A DNA stretch of 64,000 nucleotides. Origin: Croceicoccus sp. Ery15. Its GTDB lineage: Bacteria > Pseudomonadota > Alphaproteobacteria > Sphingomonadales > Sphingomonadaceae. The stretch spans positions 3,347,501-3,411,500 of the forward strand of contig NZ_CP087588.1 of assembly GCF_020985305.1 (NCBI RefSeq), read 5' to 3'. The translations under genes were made by a program, and so were the position numbers. Below the pieces are notes generated by a model, which searched no databases, was not told where the DNA came from, and saw only the letters and a list, made by a program, of their open reading frames with translations. Of this stretch, positions 32,243 to 41,114 are shown piece after piece (positions within the stretch are counted from its first letter, which is position 1; every line of letters starts with the position of its first letter).

Positions 32243-33061
32243 ATGAGCTTTGAGTTGCCCTCGACATTTTTCAACTCCGATGTGCTGGCGTCTGCCTGTC
32301 TGCTCTTGGGTCTCCTCGCCTCACGCATGATCGCTGGCCGCGCCTTGCTGAGGCGCGACGATATAACGGAAAAGGTCGCCCGGCGGTGGACCGCAAACGT
32401 GCGCAACGTTCTCATCCTCGTCGCCGTGGTCGGCTTGATCATGATCTGGGCGCCGCAGCTACGAACTTTCGCCCTATCCCTGACAGCGGTGGCAGTCGCG
32501 ATCGTTGTGGCGACCAAGGAACTGATCTTGTGCCTTTCCGGCGCTGCCCTTCGGACATTCACGAGAGCATTCTCGGTCGGAGACATAATTGAGGTCGGCA
32601 CAACGAAAGGCGAGGTGCTCGATCTAAACCTGCTTGCAACCCAGCTGAGAGAGTTCGAAGGCATCGATGGTTCAGTTGTGCCAACCGGCCGTATTGTGAC
32701 CCTACCGTACAGTCTTCTGTTTTCGTCCCCGGCAAAAGTCCTGCCCCACTCTCGCGCACGCATAGAGCATGCATTCACCATGACCTTCGAACCCGACGTC
32801 AATCTATTTTCGAGGGTTCACGAACTTCGTGCTATTGCAGTTGAGGCCCTCGCTAAAACCGTCGCAGCCGAGGGTAATAGCTCTTCGAGCCAAGTGGAGG
32901 CTGAACGCTGCGACATTGAACTTGGCACCAGCGAGATTGGAAAATATCGTCTTCGAATCACGCTCCTCGGAGCTCGAGAGCCGCGTCGCGCAGAGAACGC
33001 GGTCGCCTGTGCAGTCGGCGCCTTCATTGAGTCTCAACGGACTTCTTCCTCTACAGAATAA
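32243..33061 (+). CDS. Small MscS-type mechanosensitive channel
   Basis: A 272-residue protein: hydrophobic segments at about 12-28 and 53-70, then the pore helix region LSLTAVAVAIVVATKELILCLSGAALRTF, and the beta domain FSVGDIIEVGTTKGEVLDLNLLATQLREFEG, which matches the MscS signature. The C-terminal part is a mixed alpha-beta domain with a polar end. It would release solutes under hypo-osmotic stress. It fits a GI-B module of envelope and ion homeostasis genes. Confidence 0.85.
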   Translation: MSFELPSTFFNSDVLASACLLLGLLASRMIAGRALLRRDDITEKVARRWTANVRNVLILVAVVGLIMIWAPQLRTFALSLTAVAVAIVVATKELILCLSGAALRTFTRAFSVGDIIEVGTTKGEVLDLNLLATQLREFEGIDGSVVPTGRIVTLPYSLLFSSPAKVLPHSRARIEHAFTMTFEPDVNLFSRVHELRAIAVEALAKTVAAEGNSSSSQVEAERCDIELGTSEIGKYRLRITLLGAREPRRAENAVACAVGAFIESQRTSSSTE

Positions 33062-33174
33062 ATCAAAAAGACCGGCAGCGCTCACGTTCGCGCAAATGTA
33101 ACCGGCGCCTGACGAATGCCCCGCAAGCCGCAGCTGATTGCTTGGACCAAGCCGCTAACCGCCTGGTCCCTTCA

Positions 33175-33777
33175 TTAGGCGCGCCGGCGCCTGCCGGATA
33201 AGCCAAAGCCGCGTATCAGCCGGTCTACTACACCTTCGCATACCAAGCCGATCGCCGAGCCCACGATCACATCGCTGAGATAATGAGAGCGGCGCGGCAC
33301 TTGCAGGAGCGCTATAGCGGTGGCGGATCCCACGGCGACAGCCTTATGCTCGGGGAAAGCGCGCCCGAACGCTGCGCCCACGGCCAGTGCGCCCGCCGAG
33401 TGCCCCGATGGAAAACTGGTCTCGTCATGACTGGCGGAAACGCCTGCTTTCACGCGATGATCGTCTTCGCCTTCGCGCGCGTCCGGGCGCACCCGGTCGA
33501 CGCGCTTCTTCAGAACATTCTTGGCCTTGGTCGCAATCGTATGGGCGGTAAGCATACGTACTCCGGCCAGCGTCAGCTTCGCATCGCGCCTGATCAGCCC
33601 AAAGATGATAATTGAAGCGCACAGGGCGCGCATGGGCGGCTGATCGCCGATCTCACCAATCAGGGAGAGCGCTTGGACAGCAGCTTTGTCCGACGGCGCT
33701 ACTTTCTCGACAAGAGCCGCATCTGCATCTTCGATGGTCTCAGCGGTATTTTCGAGCAGGGCGGAAAGCTTCTCCAT
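33175..33777 (-). CDS. PAP2-family phosphatase
   Basis: A 200-residue membrane phosphatase of the type 2 phosphatidic acid phosphatase family. All three motifs are present: KKRVDRVRP (motif 1), SFPSGHSAG (motif 2, acid/base His) and RRSHYLSDVIVG (motif 3, nucleophile His). Hydrophobic segments precede and follow. The substrate could be phosphatidate or undecaprenyl pyrophosphate. It is a single gene, with gene-free DNA upstream. Confidence 0.92.
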   Translation of the reverse strand: MEKLSALLENTAETIEDADAALVEKVAPSDKAAVQALSLIGEIGDQPPMRALCASIIIFGLIRRDAKLTLAGVRMLTAHTIATKAKNVLKKRVDRVRPDAREGEDDHRVKAGVSASHDETSFPSGHSAGALAVGAAFGRAFPEHKAVAVGSATAIALLQVPRRSHYLSDVIVGSAIGLVCEGVVDRLIRGFGLSGRRRRA

Positions 33778-34347
33778 TCGCTAACCAGCTGCCTTACCGA
33801 GAACCAGCTTGAAACCAGACCAAACCGACATAGCATCTTCGTCCATATTATCCTCATCAGCGTGGGGCTAGCGTTGGCCCGATTTAGATCGCAGGTATCG
33901 GTCGCGCCGAACCGGATGGGTAGGATTGACCTGCACGATCGGCATCGAACGGCGTGGCGAATAGCCCAAGCCTGCACCCCGACACCGGATAAACCGATGC
34001 GGTCCGACATCACGATTGTATTACATCGTCAGAAGGGCCCGGTCCGCGAATTCTCAAAGCCGCCGGGGGCAATGAAAGTTCCCACAATACGTATGACATA
34101 GAAGGATACGCGCAACGGACGGCGTTCCGCGGGGTCGCACATTACCGCCGAATTTAAACAGTCATGTGCGACATGCACTGGTGAGGAAACAGCAGCGCGT
34201 TCGTTATTCAATCCCACGATGAGCAATCACATTGAACTTGCTTGGTGAACGCATTTGTCCGCTCCCGGTATGGCAACCCTGCTCAGACTTTTGTTAGAAC
34301 TGATATGCTTCTATTTACCCTTTGTGGCATCGTAGGGGACTGCAGCA
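33778..34347. other. Gene-free stretch between PAP2 and the small membrane protein
   Basis: About 570 bases. Open frames on both strands are short, overlap each other and lack ribosome sites. No repeat or RNA feature is supported. Confidence 0.5.
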
Positions 34348-34533
34348 ATGCGATGGAAATGGATCGGCTCGAACCTCACTCGCGTTTTATTCGGTCTTTC
34401 CCTTATAGGCCTGACGCTAATTGTTGTGATCCAATTTGGCGGCAACCATCCATCGGAGCAAGTCGAAGCCGCGGGAGATTTCACGGGCGCACTCAACCGG
34501 TCAGGTTTCATGAACCCATTTGGTGGGGCGTAG
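34348..34533 (+). CDS. 61-residue single-helix membrane protein
   Basis: A small protein with a basic N-terminus (MRWKWIGSNLTR), one clear membrane helix (VLFGLSLIGLTLIVVIQF) and a 30-residue polar tail ending SGFMNPFGGA. An AGGGGA ribosome site sits at the right distance upstream. I recognise no family. Two short genes of similar kind are common in sphingomonad stress islands, but function is unknown. Confidence 0.6.
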   Translation: MRWKWIGSNLTRVLFGLSLIGLTLIVVIQFGGNHPSEQVEAAGDFTGALNRSGFMNPFGGA

Positions 34534-34810
34534 TGGCGTGGCATTACCGGTTTGTATTCGCTCGCCTGTGGGCTCCCGCTGACAGCTAAAACGCGCTGAT
34601 TGCGTCTAGTGAACTACGTTTTTGCAAGCTACCGCCATCAGCATCTTTAGCGGAGGTCGCGTCCAGACCGGAGCGCAAATAGTCTCAGAGCCATGGCTTC
34701 AAGATTGGCTATCATTGCGCCAGTTTACTGCGCTTAACCCACCGAATGAAACGCCCAGCGCCGCGTTTGCATTATCGCTGGTACTCTTCCCAGGAAAACG
34801 CGTGTTGTTG

Positions 34811-35629
34811 TTAATGCCGCAGAAGAAGAGGAATGCTTAAGTTCGAAAGCATGTCATGGGTGACACCACCAAAAATGCGTTCAGTGATCCGCATGCGGCC
34901 ATAAGCGCCCAACACGATTAGCCCGCATCTTCTCGCGGCCGCGGCTTCTGTTATCGTCTGCGCCACTGGCATGCCATCGAATTGAAGTTCAACCATATCG
35001 CATTCGATACCGTGCCGAGAGAGGTACTCTGCCCCGGCGATCGGGGGAAAATCGAATTGCGCCCCTTTCTTCTTTTTCATCGCGACGGTGACCAGGAATA
35101 CACTTTTCGAACGCTTTAGCAGTGGGGTGGCTGCACGCAGCGCGTGGGATGCCTCCGCCGACCCGTCCCAAGCGACAAGGGCTGGCTGGTCTAACTCAAG
35201 CCGTTCGATGTTCTCCGGCAGGACAAGCACTGGACAATCAGCTGTCAGTGCGATTTCACCCGCCGTGTATGACGGTAGCGATCCACCAACCCTAGGCTCT
35301 CGAGCACCTAGAACTATTATATCCGTCAAAGCCGAACGGCGAAGCATGGCATGCGAAACTGGGCCGCTATCCTCTATCCAGTCCCAAGGCACATTCTCGT
35401 TTGCGAGATCGACTTCGGACTTCTTGCGAAGGTTGCGTGCTTCCTCACGCCAAATTGGCACCATAGCTGCGAACGCCGCGCCATAGGGACCGGCTGAAAC
35501 AGTCGTTTCGAACGGCATCGAGTTCAGAAGGGTGAGATGGCCATCAAGATATCGGGCCAGATCGAGAACCAGATCCAAGCGCCGTGGGTAATCTTCGTCG
35601 TTATAGGCATTGAATAGGATCGTTTTCAT
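34811..35629 (-). CDS. Universal stress protein, tandem-domain
   Basis: A 272-residue protein with two UspA-like domains. The first starts MKTILFNAYNDEDYPRRLDL and contains the acidic DIIVLGAREPRVGGS segment; the second starts PALVAWDGSAEASHALRAA and ends with the nucleotide-binding-like GLIVLGAYGRMRITERIFGGVTHDML. The start at 35,629 is favoured over 35,632 by spacing from GGAGGG. It is cytoplasmic and probably stress-induced. Confidence 0.88.
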   Translation of the reverse strand: MKTILFNAYNDEDYPRRLDLVLDLARYLDGHLTLLNSMPFETTVSAGPYGAAFAAMVPIWREEARNLRKKSEVDLANENVPWDWIEDSGPVSHAMLRRSALTDIIVLGAREPRVGGSLPSYTAGEIALTADCPVLVLPENIERLELDQPALVAWDGSAEASHALRAATPLLKRSKSVFLVTVAMKKKKGAQFDFPPIAGAEYLSRHGIECDMVELQFDGMPVAQTITEAAAARRCGLIVLGAYGRMRITERIFGGVTHDMLSNLSIPLLLRH

Positions 35630-36050
35630 CATTTGCCCTCCAACACGGACGGAGAGTTCCGTCCGAACTCCCTTAAGGATAGGACGGGTCGACGAAGGCG
35701 TAATTGATCCAAGACAATTTAGAACGAAGATGCACCAGCAGCATTCAGCACTCAGCCACCTAAAAGCGGACCGTCTTCAACCGGCCCAAATTCCGCCGCT
35801 TCAAATTACAAGCGAATTGGGCAATCAGATTGGACACCTTCACTGATCGCACTCCAAGCTGGACACACGCCAAACCAATCCTTGCACCTTGGAATCGGGA
35901 GGTTCAGTGTGTCGCAATGCAAACGCCAGAGTGCGCCACGAAACTCCGATTTGTGCTTCCCCCGCGCTTCCCCGGAGCAACCGACAGAGCGGGGAAGCAG
36001 AATTCGCCAACTTGCGATCCGCTTAAGCGGTTCAATTTTCTAAAGAAAAA
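35630..36050. other. Right end of GI-B with integrase arm-type sites
   Basis: A gene-free end segment. TGCTTCCCC at 35,953-35,961, CGCTTCCCC at 35,964-35,972 and inverted GGGGAAGCA at 35,990-35,998 repeat the trio found beside the integrase at 16,399-16,446, in the same order and orientation and with the same 11-base step between the first two. They lie just inside the attachment core in the tRNA. Confidence 0.7.
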
Positions 36051-36095
36051 TGGAGCGGGCGAGGCGATTCGAACGCCCGACCCCAACCTTGGCAA
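36051..36095 (-). repeat. Attachment site of GI-B within the tRNA-Gly gene
   Basis: The tRNA-proximal copy of the 45-bp direct repeat. The 18 bases 36,078-36,095 are identical to 16,250-16,267, and similarity stops exactly after the anticodon-loop TTGCC, as expected for recombination in the anticodon loop. Confidence 0.88.
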
Positions 36096-36125
36096 GGTTG
36101 TGCTCTACCCCTGAGCTACGCCCGC
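36051..36125 (-). tRNA. tRNA-Gly (GCC), with encoded CCA
   Basis: A complete cloverleaf on the minus strand: acceptor GCGGGCG/CGCCCGC, D stem GCTC/GAGC, anticodon stem CAACC/GGTTG with loop TTGCCAA (anticodon GCC), T stem GGGCG/CGCCT around TTCGAAT, discriminator T and encoded CCA. The 3' 45 bases are repeated at 16,223-16,267, marking this gene as the integration target of GI-B. The T stem of this intact gene differs from the displaced copy by paired changes. Confidence 0.97.
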
Positions 36126-36399
36126 TCTGAACGCCTGCAATCGGTGGGTTGAAAGCCCTTCCGATCGGGGTGAGGCGCGCCGTTAGCATGGGGTATGGGG
36201 GGCGGCAACAGGAAAATTCACACAAAGCGCATTTCTTTGCAAAAACATGGGCGCCGCTTGGGCGGATGGCGGATTGGGGGTTGGTGAACCCTTGGAAAAC
36301 GGCGCAAACCTCTCCACATTGACCCGATCACCGGACAATAAACCCGCCCGATGCCGAACAGGCGCACAGCGGCGGCAGGACACTTCAGGAGAATCCATT

Positions 36400-37320
36400 T
36401 TGGCGAGCATGGGCCTCAACCTCGACGAACAGAAAGCGGTCGAGCGTTTCCGTGAGCAGATCGTCGAGCCTTCGATGAAAAGCCTCGTCATCCTCGACTT
36501 CTGGGCCGAATGGTGCGGGCCGTGCAAGGCGCTGACCCCGACGCTGGAAAAGGTTGCCGCCGACTATGCCGACAAGGGCGTGGTCCTGGCGAAGGTGAAT
36601 GTCGACGAAGAGAAATTCATCGCCGCGCAGTTCCAGGTGCGGTCGATACCTACCGTCTATGCCATGTTTCAGGGCCAGCCCGTCGCCGATCTGACCAGCG
36701 CACGCACCGAGGGGCAGTTGAAACAGGCGCTGGACCAGATCCTGTCGCAACTGCCGGTGCAGCCGCAGCCGGCAGGCGAAGAAGAGCCGCAGCAGGACAT
36801 CGCGCCGCTGATCGCCATGGGTGAGGACGTGCTGGCCAGCGGCGATGCCGAGCGGGCCATGGGCGTGTTCGCGCAGATCGTGCAGATGGCGCCCGACAAC
36901 GCGGCGGCCAATGCGGGGCTTTTGACGGCGATGGTCAATGCGGGCCATTTGGCCGAGGCAGAGGCTGCGCTGGGCGAATTGCCGCCCGAACTGGCAGGCG
37001 ATCCCGCCATCGAACGCGCGAAGGCCGCGATCGAACTGGCAAAGGACCGGCCCGACGACGGCGCGCTTGACGATCTGCGCAAGGCCGCCGCCGAACGCCC
37101 TGCCGACATGGACGCGCAATTCGAATTCGCGCAGGCGGCCTTTGCCGCCGGTTCACGGGACGAGGCGGCAGAGGCACTGCTGGCGATGGTCGGCAGCGAT
37201 CCGGCATGGAACGATGGCGCTGCCAAGGCCAAGCTGTTGCAAATTTTCGAGGCGGTCGGTCTGGAAGATCCGTGGGTCGCCGCCACCCGTCGCCGCCTGT
37301 CGCTGCTGCTGTTCGGATGA
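36400..37320 (+). CDS. Thioredoxin-TPR co-chaperone (CnoX/YbbN-like)
   Basis: A 306-residue protein: an N-terminal thioredoxin domain with the active-site WCGPCK in LDFWAEWCGPCKALTPTLEK, the cis-Pro region RSIPTVYAMFQG, and a C-terminal TPR-like helical domain (ASGDAERAMGVFAQIVQMAPDNAAANAGLL ...). This matches the CnoX/YbbN class, which binds unfolded proteins under oxidative stress. Start choice: TTG at 36,400 has AGGAG at the right distance, while the ATG at 36,409 is too far; TTG is preferred. Confidence 0.9.
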   Translation: MASMGLNLDEQKAVERFREQIVEPSMKSLVILDFWAEWCGPCKALTPTLEKVAADYADKGVVLAKVNVDEEKFIAAQFQVRSIPTVYAMFQGQPVADLTSARTEGQLKQALDQILSQLPVQPQPAGEEEPQQDIAPLIAMGEDVLASGDAERAMGVFAQIVQMAPDNAAANAGLLTAMVNAGHLAEAEAALGELPPELAGDPAIERAKAAIELAKDRPDDGALDDLRKAAAERPADMDAQFEFAQAAFAAGSRDEAAEALLAMVGSDPAWNDGAAKAKLLQIFEAVGLEDPWVAATRRRLSLLLFG

Positions 37321-37334
37321 TCGGCAGAGAGGAC

Positions 37335-37958
37335 ATGGGTTCGGGCCTTGAAACGACGCGTATTTCAATTTTCCCGCTGTCGGGCGCGATCCTGTTTCCC
37401 GGGCTGCAATTGCCGCTGCATATTTTCGAGCCGCGTTATCGCGCATTGATCGAGGATTCGCTGGCGCGCGACCGGATGATCGGCATGATCCAGCCGCATC
37501 GCGCATCCGAAGGCGCGCCCTTGTTCGATGTCGGCTGCCTTGGCCGGATCGGAGAGGTCGAGGCGCTGGAGGACGGGCGTTTCAACATCGTGCTCGACGG
37601 GGTAAGCCGGTTCCGCGTGATCCGCGAGTTGGAAGTGGACACGCCGTTCCGGCAGGTGCGCGCCGAATTGCTGACCGACGATGACGAGATTGCGCTGCTT
37701 CCCGTCGAGCGCGCGGCGTTCGAGGAAGAGGCGAAAAGCTTTGCCGATGCGCAGGGCTATTCGGTCGATTGGGAACAGGTGTCGCGGCTGGACGATATGT
37801 CGCTGATTAACGGGGTGGCGCAGGTCGCCCCGTTCGATGCCGCCGCGAAACAGGCCTTGCTAGAGACTGGCACCTTGGGAGAGCGGTGCAATCTGCTGGT
37901 GCAGCTGATGCAGTTCTTCGGCCGCCACGGCGACGACGATTCGGTCACGCTTCAATAG
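37335..37958 (+). CDS. LON substrate-binding domain protein
   Basis: A 207-residue cytoplasmic protein with only the Lon N-terminal (PUA-like) domain: ISIFPLSGAILFPGLQLPLHIFEPRYRALIEDSL, IGMIQPHRA, GCLGRIGEVEALEDGRFNIVLDGVSRFRV. No ATPase or protease domain follows. The start at 37,335 has a GAGAGG ribosome site; a start at 37,317 would overlap the previous stop. It is cotranscribed with the thioredoxin-TPR gene, a usual pairing in Sphingomonadales. Confidence 0.9.
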   Translation: MGSGLETTRISIFPLSGAILFPGLQLPLHIFEPRYRALIEDSLARDRMIGMIQPHRASEGAPLFDVGCLGRIGEVEALEDGRFNIVLDGVSRFRVIRELEVDTPFRQVRAELLTDDDEIALLPVERAAFEEEAKSFADAQGYSVDWEQVSRLDDMSLINGVAQVAPFDAAAKQALLETGTLGERCNLLVQLMQFFGRHGDDDSVTLQ

Positions 37959-37988
37959 GGGGCTGCCAATAAGCGTCGGGCGGCAGCC

Positions 37989-38612
37989 TCAGACGCCGAG
38001 GCTGCCTTCGATCCCGTTGATCACGAATTGCGCGGCCAGTGCCGCCAGCAGCACGCCCAGCAGCCGCGTGATCACCGCTTCGAACTGCTGGCCCAGCAGC
38101 TTCATCAACGGGGCAGAGGCAAGCAGCGCCGCCAGCGTCAGCACCATGACCGATCCCAGCGCGGCAAGGATCACGAAGGTCTGTTCGATGCCCTCTGCGC
38201 GGGCCATCAGCAGCATGATCGATGCGATTGCCCCCGGCCCCGCCAGCATGGGCATGGCCATGGGAAAAACCGACACATCCTCGATCTCCGGCGTGGCTTT
38301 GACCATGTCGGCGCGTTCATGGCGGCGTTCGGTGCGTTTTTCGAACACCATTTCCAGCGCGATCAGGAACAGCATGATGCCGCCCGCGATGCGGAACGAA
38401 TCCAGCTCGATATGCAGCGCGTTCAGCAATTGCTCGCCGAACAGGGCAAAGACCAGCAGGATTGCACTGGCGATGACGGTCGCGCGGATCGCCTGCGCGC
38501 GGCGGTCGCGCGCGGGCATGTCGCTGGTAAGGCCGTAATAGATCGGCGCGCAGCCCGGCGGATCGATCACCACGAACAATGTCGCAAAGGCAGAGGCAAA
38601 GAGTTCGAGCAT
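37989..38612 (-). CDS. MarC-family integral membrane protein
   Basis: A 207-residue protein with six hydrophobic helices and the MarC pattern FATLFVVIDPPGCAPIYYGLT near the N-terminus and VFPMAMPMLAGPGAIASIMLL in the middle. The family was once linked to multiple antibiotic resistance, but its transport role is unsettled. It starts just after the stop of the upstream lipoprotein gene and is probably in the same operon. Confidence 0.9.
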   Translation of the reverse strand: MLELFASAFATLFVVIDPPGCAPIYYGLTSDMPARDRRAQAIRATVIASAILLVFALFGEQLLNALHIELDSFRIAGGIMLFLIALEMVFEKRTERRHERADMVKATPEIEDVSVFPMAMPMLAGPGAIASIMLLMARAEGIEQTFVILAALGSVMVLTLAALLASAPLMKLLGQQFEAVITRLLGVLLAALAAQFVINGIEGSLGV

Positions 38613-38613
38613 A

Positions 38614-39351
38614 TCAGGCCGCGCAGCTTGCGCCGCCGGGCGCCGCCACGTCGCGGGAGAAGACGGGATCGCCCCATTCGTCGCCGTCCTTCATGCGGAT
38701 GGCGATAGTGCGGGCGCAATCGTCCGCGACCGCGATATCCCAGCGTAATGTTCCGTCGCGGCTGATGCCATAGGGCGCGTCCGAATGGGCGGGCGGCTGC
38801 GGTGCAGGCGGCTGCGGTGCAGACGGCGGGCCTGCGGGCGGTCCGCCGCGTGCGGCACACGTCGCGGTATGGGTGGCGATGATATCGGGCGCGGCGACTG
38901 GCTGTGCCGCAGGTGCGCCCTGATCCATCGTCCAGCGGTACGAACCGTCATCCTGCCGCTGCCATGCGGTAGTGAACCAGCCGGTCGAACCGTCGGCCCC
39001 CTGCCATGCGCCAAAGCTGACAGAAAGCGATCCGTCGCAGCTCGACCAGATTTCATGCGGCTGCCAGCGGAGCGTTTCGGCAGGGTCGGTCCGCCCTTTC
39101 AGCCATTGCTGCGCATTCACGACCTGCGGCACGAACATGATCGCGTCCTTCGTCGCATATTCGCGAAAAGCGCTCCATTGCCCCTTTTCGCGGGCGCGCT
39201 GGCCAAAGGCGATTTCCGCCGCGACGATCTGCCCCGGCTGCGCAACCGGTTGCAGCATACGGCCATAGCGGTCGCCACCGGGACGCCCGCCCTGACTGCC
39301 GCAGGCGGCCAATGCGACAAGCGCCGACAAGGCCAGCCCGCCGCGCAGCAC
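38614..39351 (-). CDS. Putative lipoprotein, DUF-type NTF2-like, unknown function
   Basis: A 245-residue exported protein. The lipobox LVALAAC in VLRGGLALSALVALAACGSQGG gives a lipoprotein signal. The mature part has an NTF2-like stretch (RAREKGQWSAFREYATKDAIMFVPQVVNAQQWLKG), then a proline-rich linker (PPSAPQPPAPQPP) and a C-terminal domain with two Cys. A GTG at 39,351 just after the folD stop is the likely start; the longer reading from 39,420 overlaps folD and adds a non-signal stretch. I recognise no exact family. Confidence 0.75.
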   Translation of the reverse strand: MLRGGLALSALVALAACGSQGGRPGGDRYGRMLQPVAQPGQIVAAEIAFGQRAREKGQWSAFREYATKDAIMFVPQVVNAQQWLKGRTDPAETLRWQPHEIWSSCDGSLSVSFGAWQGADGSTGWFTTAWQRQDDGSYRWTMDQGAPAAQPVAAPDIIATHTATCAARGGPPAGPPSAPQPPAPQPPAHSDAPYGISRDGTLRWDIAVADDCARTIAIRMKDGDEWGDPVFSRDVAAPGGASCAA

Positions 39352-39361
39352 GACACGCGCC

Positions 39362-40231
39362 TTACGCAATCTTTTCGCGCCTTTTTGCAGCCTGCAGCGT
39401 GTTGTGCAGCAGGCAGGCAATGGTCATCGGCCCGACCCCGCCGGGGACGGGCGTGACGGCAGAGGCGACCTCCATCGCGCTGGCAAAATCGACATCGCCG
39501 ACCAGCTTCGTCTTGCCTTCCCCGGCAGCTACGCGGTTGATGCCGACGTCGATCACGGTCGCGCCGGCTTTCAGCCAGTCGCCCTTGACCATTTCGGGTC
39601 GGCCCACGGCGGCCACGACGATATCCGCGCCGCGCACCACCGCGGGCAAATCCTGCGTACGGCTATGCGCGATGGTCACGGTGCAGCTTTCGCGCAGCAG
39701 CAGCATCGCCATCGGCTTGCCCACGATGTTCGAACGGCCGATGATCACCGCGCTCTTGCCCGAAAGGTCGCCCAGCCTGTCTTTCAGCAGCATCAGGCAG
39801 CCCAGCGGCGTGCAGGCGACGAAGCCATCCTGTCCCGTGGCCAGACGGCCCGCGCTGCCGATGGTAAAGCCATCGACATCCTTGTCGGGGTCGATCGCCT
39901 CGATCACTTTTAGCTCGTCGATATGTTTGGGCAGGGGCAATTGCACCAGAATGCCGTCGACGGCGGGATCGGCATTGAGCCGGTCGATCAACGCCAGCAA
40001 TTCCGCCTCTGCCGTGTTGGCGGGCAGGCGGTGTTCAAAGCTTTCCATGCCCGCCGCGACACATGCCTTGTGCTTCGACCGCACATAGACCGCGCTGGCG
40101 GGATCCTCACCCACCAGCACCACGGCGAGGCCCGGTGCGCGACCGGCAGTGGCGCCAAACGCGCCCACGCCCGTCGCCACATCGGCCCGCAGACTGGCGG
40201 CGAATGCCTTGCCGTCGATGATCTCGGCCAT
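39362..40231 (-). CDS. folD: Bifunctional methylene-THF dehydrogenase/cyclohydrolase
   Basis: A 289-residue cytoplasmic FolD that interconverts 5,10-methylene-THF and 10-formyl-THF. The signatures are [14 protein letters not shown] with the catalytic Lys, [13 protein letters not shown], and the NADP-binding [15 protein letters not shown] and [15 protein letters not shown] blocks. Full length and a clean ATG. It lies three bases after the yggT stop. Confidence 0.97.
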   Translation of the reverse strand: MAEIIDGKAFAASLRADVATGVGAFGATAGRAPGLAVVLVGEDPASAVYVRSKHKACVAAGMESFEHRLPANTAEAELLALIDRLNADPAVDGILVQLPLPKHIDELKVIEAIDPDKDVDGFTIGSAGRLATGQDGFVACTPLGCLMLLKDRLGDLSGKSAVIIGRSNIVGKPMAMLLLRESCTVTIAHSRTQDLPAVVRGADIVVAAVGRPEMVKGDWLKAGATVIDVGINRVAAGEGKTKLVGDVDFASAMEVASAVTPVPGGVGPMTIACLLHNTLQAAKRREKIA

Positions 40232-40233
40232 AA

Positions 40234-40539
40234 TTAGTAAACCGCCACCGAACGGGCTACCGCGCTTAAAATCATGATCAGCACGTTCAGCCCGACGATC
40301 AGCACCAGCGGAGAAAAATCGATCGCGCCGGTATTGGGCATGATCTTGCGGATCGGTTTGAGCATCGGTTCCAGCAGCGCGTTCAGCGCGGTGTAGATTG
40401 CAGAGACGAACTGGTTGTGCATGTTCACGACGTTAAAGGCGATCAGGAGCGACAGCACGAATTGCACGATCACCAGAACGACGATGATATCGACCAGATA
40501 GCTGAGGATCTGGATGAGCAGGGCCAGGAAAACGGGAAT
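40234..40539 (-). CDS. YggT family membrane protein, probable ATT start
   Basis: A short two-helix YggT protein. The second half is clear: [48 protein letters not shown]. The frame continues upstream of the GTG at 40,473 with the expected first helix ([26 protein letters not shown]), but no ATG, GTG or TTG is available before the stop further up. An ATT at 40,539 lies nine bases after AAGGA, so it is the likely start (101 residues). Starting at 40,473 would cut the first helix in half. YggT proteins are linked to membrane or division processes, without a settled role. Confidence 0.75.
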   Translation of the reverse strand: MPVFLALLIQILSYLVDIIVVLVIVQFVLSLLIAFNVVNMHNQFVSAIYTALNALLEPMLKPIRKIMPNTGAIDFSPLVLIVGLNVLIMILSAVARSVAVY

Positions 40540-40622
40540 GGCTTGTGGTCCTTGGGCCGGAAGGTTGAGGGAACGCCTCGTCTAGCCGAGGGGAGCGGGC
40601 AAGGGCAAGCGGTGTGGCGTCG

Positions 40623-41114
40623 TCACCCGTCCCAGTCGATGCTGGCGATCCGCCAGCTTAGCTGGTCCGCATCGGCGCCGGGCACATCGTTCGCGCGGCG
40701 CAGTGTCATGGTGCCGGTCAGTTCGACAGCTAGATTGTCGACCGATGTGCCGTATAGCGCGACCGGCACGGTGTAATAGAGCGAACCGGCGGCGCCTTCC
40801 TGTTGCCCGTCTTTAATGGCGACGGTGATGCCGGTCAGATTGGCCCAGCGCGGCGCGGTGCCGCCGGTACGCACTTCCTTGCGCCACGCGCGTCGGGCAG
40901 CGTCGGTATCGCCGGCCTCTACCGCGCCCTTCCAATATTCCAGCAGCGCGGCGGGATCGGTGCTTTCGGGGCCAGGCAGGACCAGCGTGAACGGGACCGG
41001 CTCGTCCTGTGCGGCCGTCGGCGTCTGCTCCACCGGCGCTGGGTCCGGCTCGCCCGCCTCTCCGCAGCCTGCCAGCAGCAGGGCCAGTGCGGGAAGGGCA
41101 GGCAGAATGCGCAT
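40623..41114 (-). CDS. Putative lipoprotein of unknown function
   Basis: A 163-residue lipoprotein: [21 protein letters not shown] has a lipobox LLAGC. The mature part includes PDPAPVEQTPTAAQDEPVPF and an NTF2-like region (EYWKGAVEAGDTDAARRAWRKEVR). The ATG at 41,114 overlaps the argB stop (ATGA), so it is translationally coupled to argB. No family is recognised with confidence. Confidence 0.8.
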   Translation of the reverse strand: MRILPALPALALLLAGCGEAGEPDPAPVEQTPTAAQDEPVPFTLVLPGPESTDPAALLEYWKGAVEAGDTDAARRAWRKEVRTGGTAPRWANLTGITVAIKDGQQEGAAGSLYYTVPVALYGTSVDNLAVELTGTMTLRRANDVPGADADQLSWRIASIDWDG

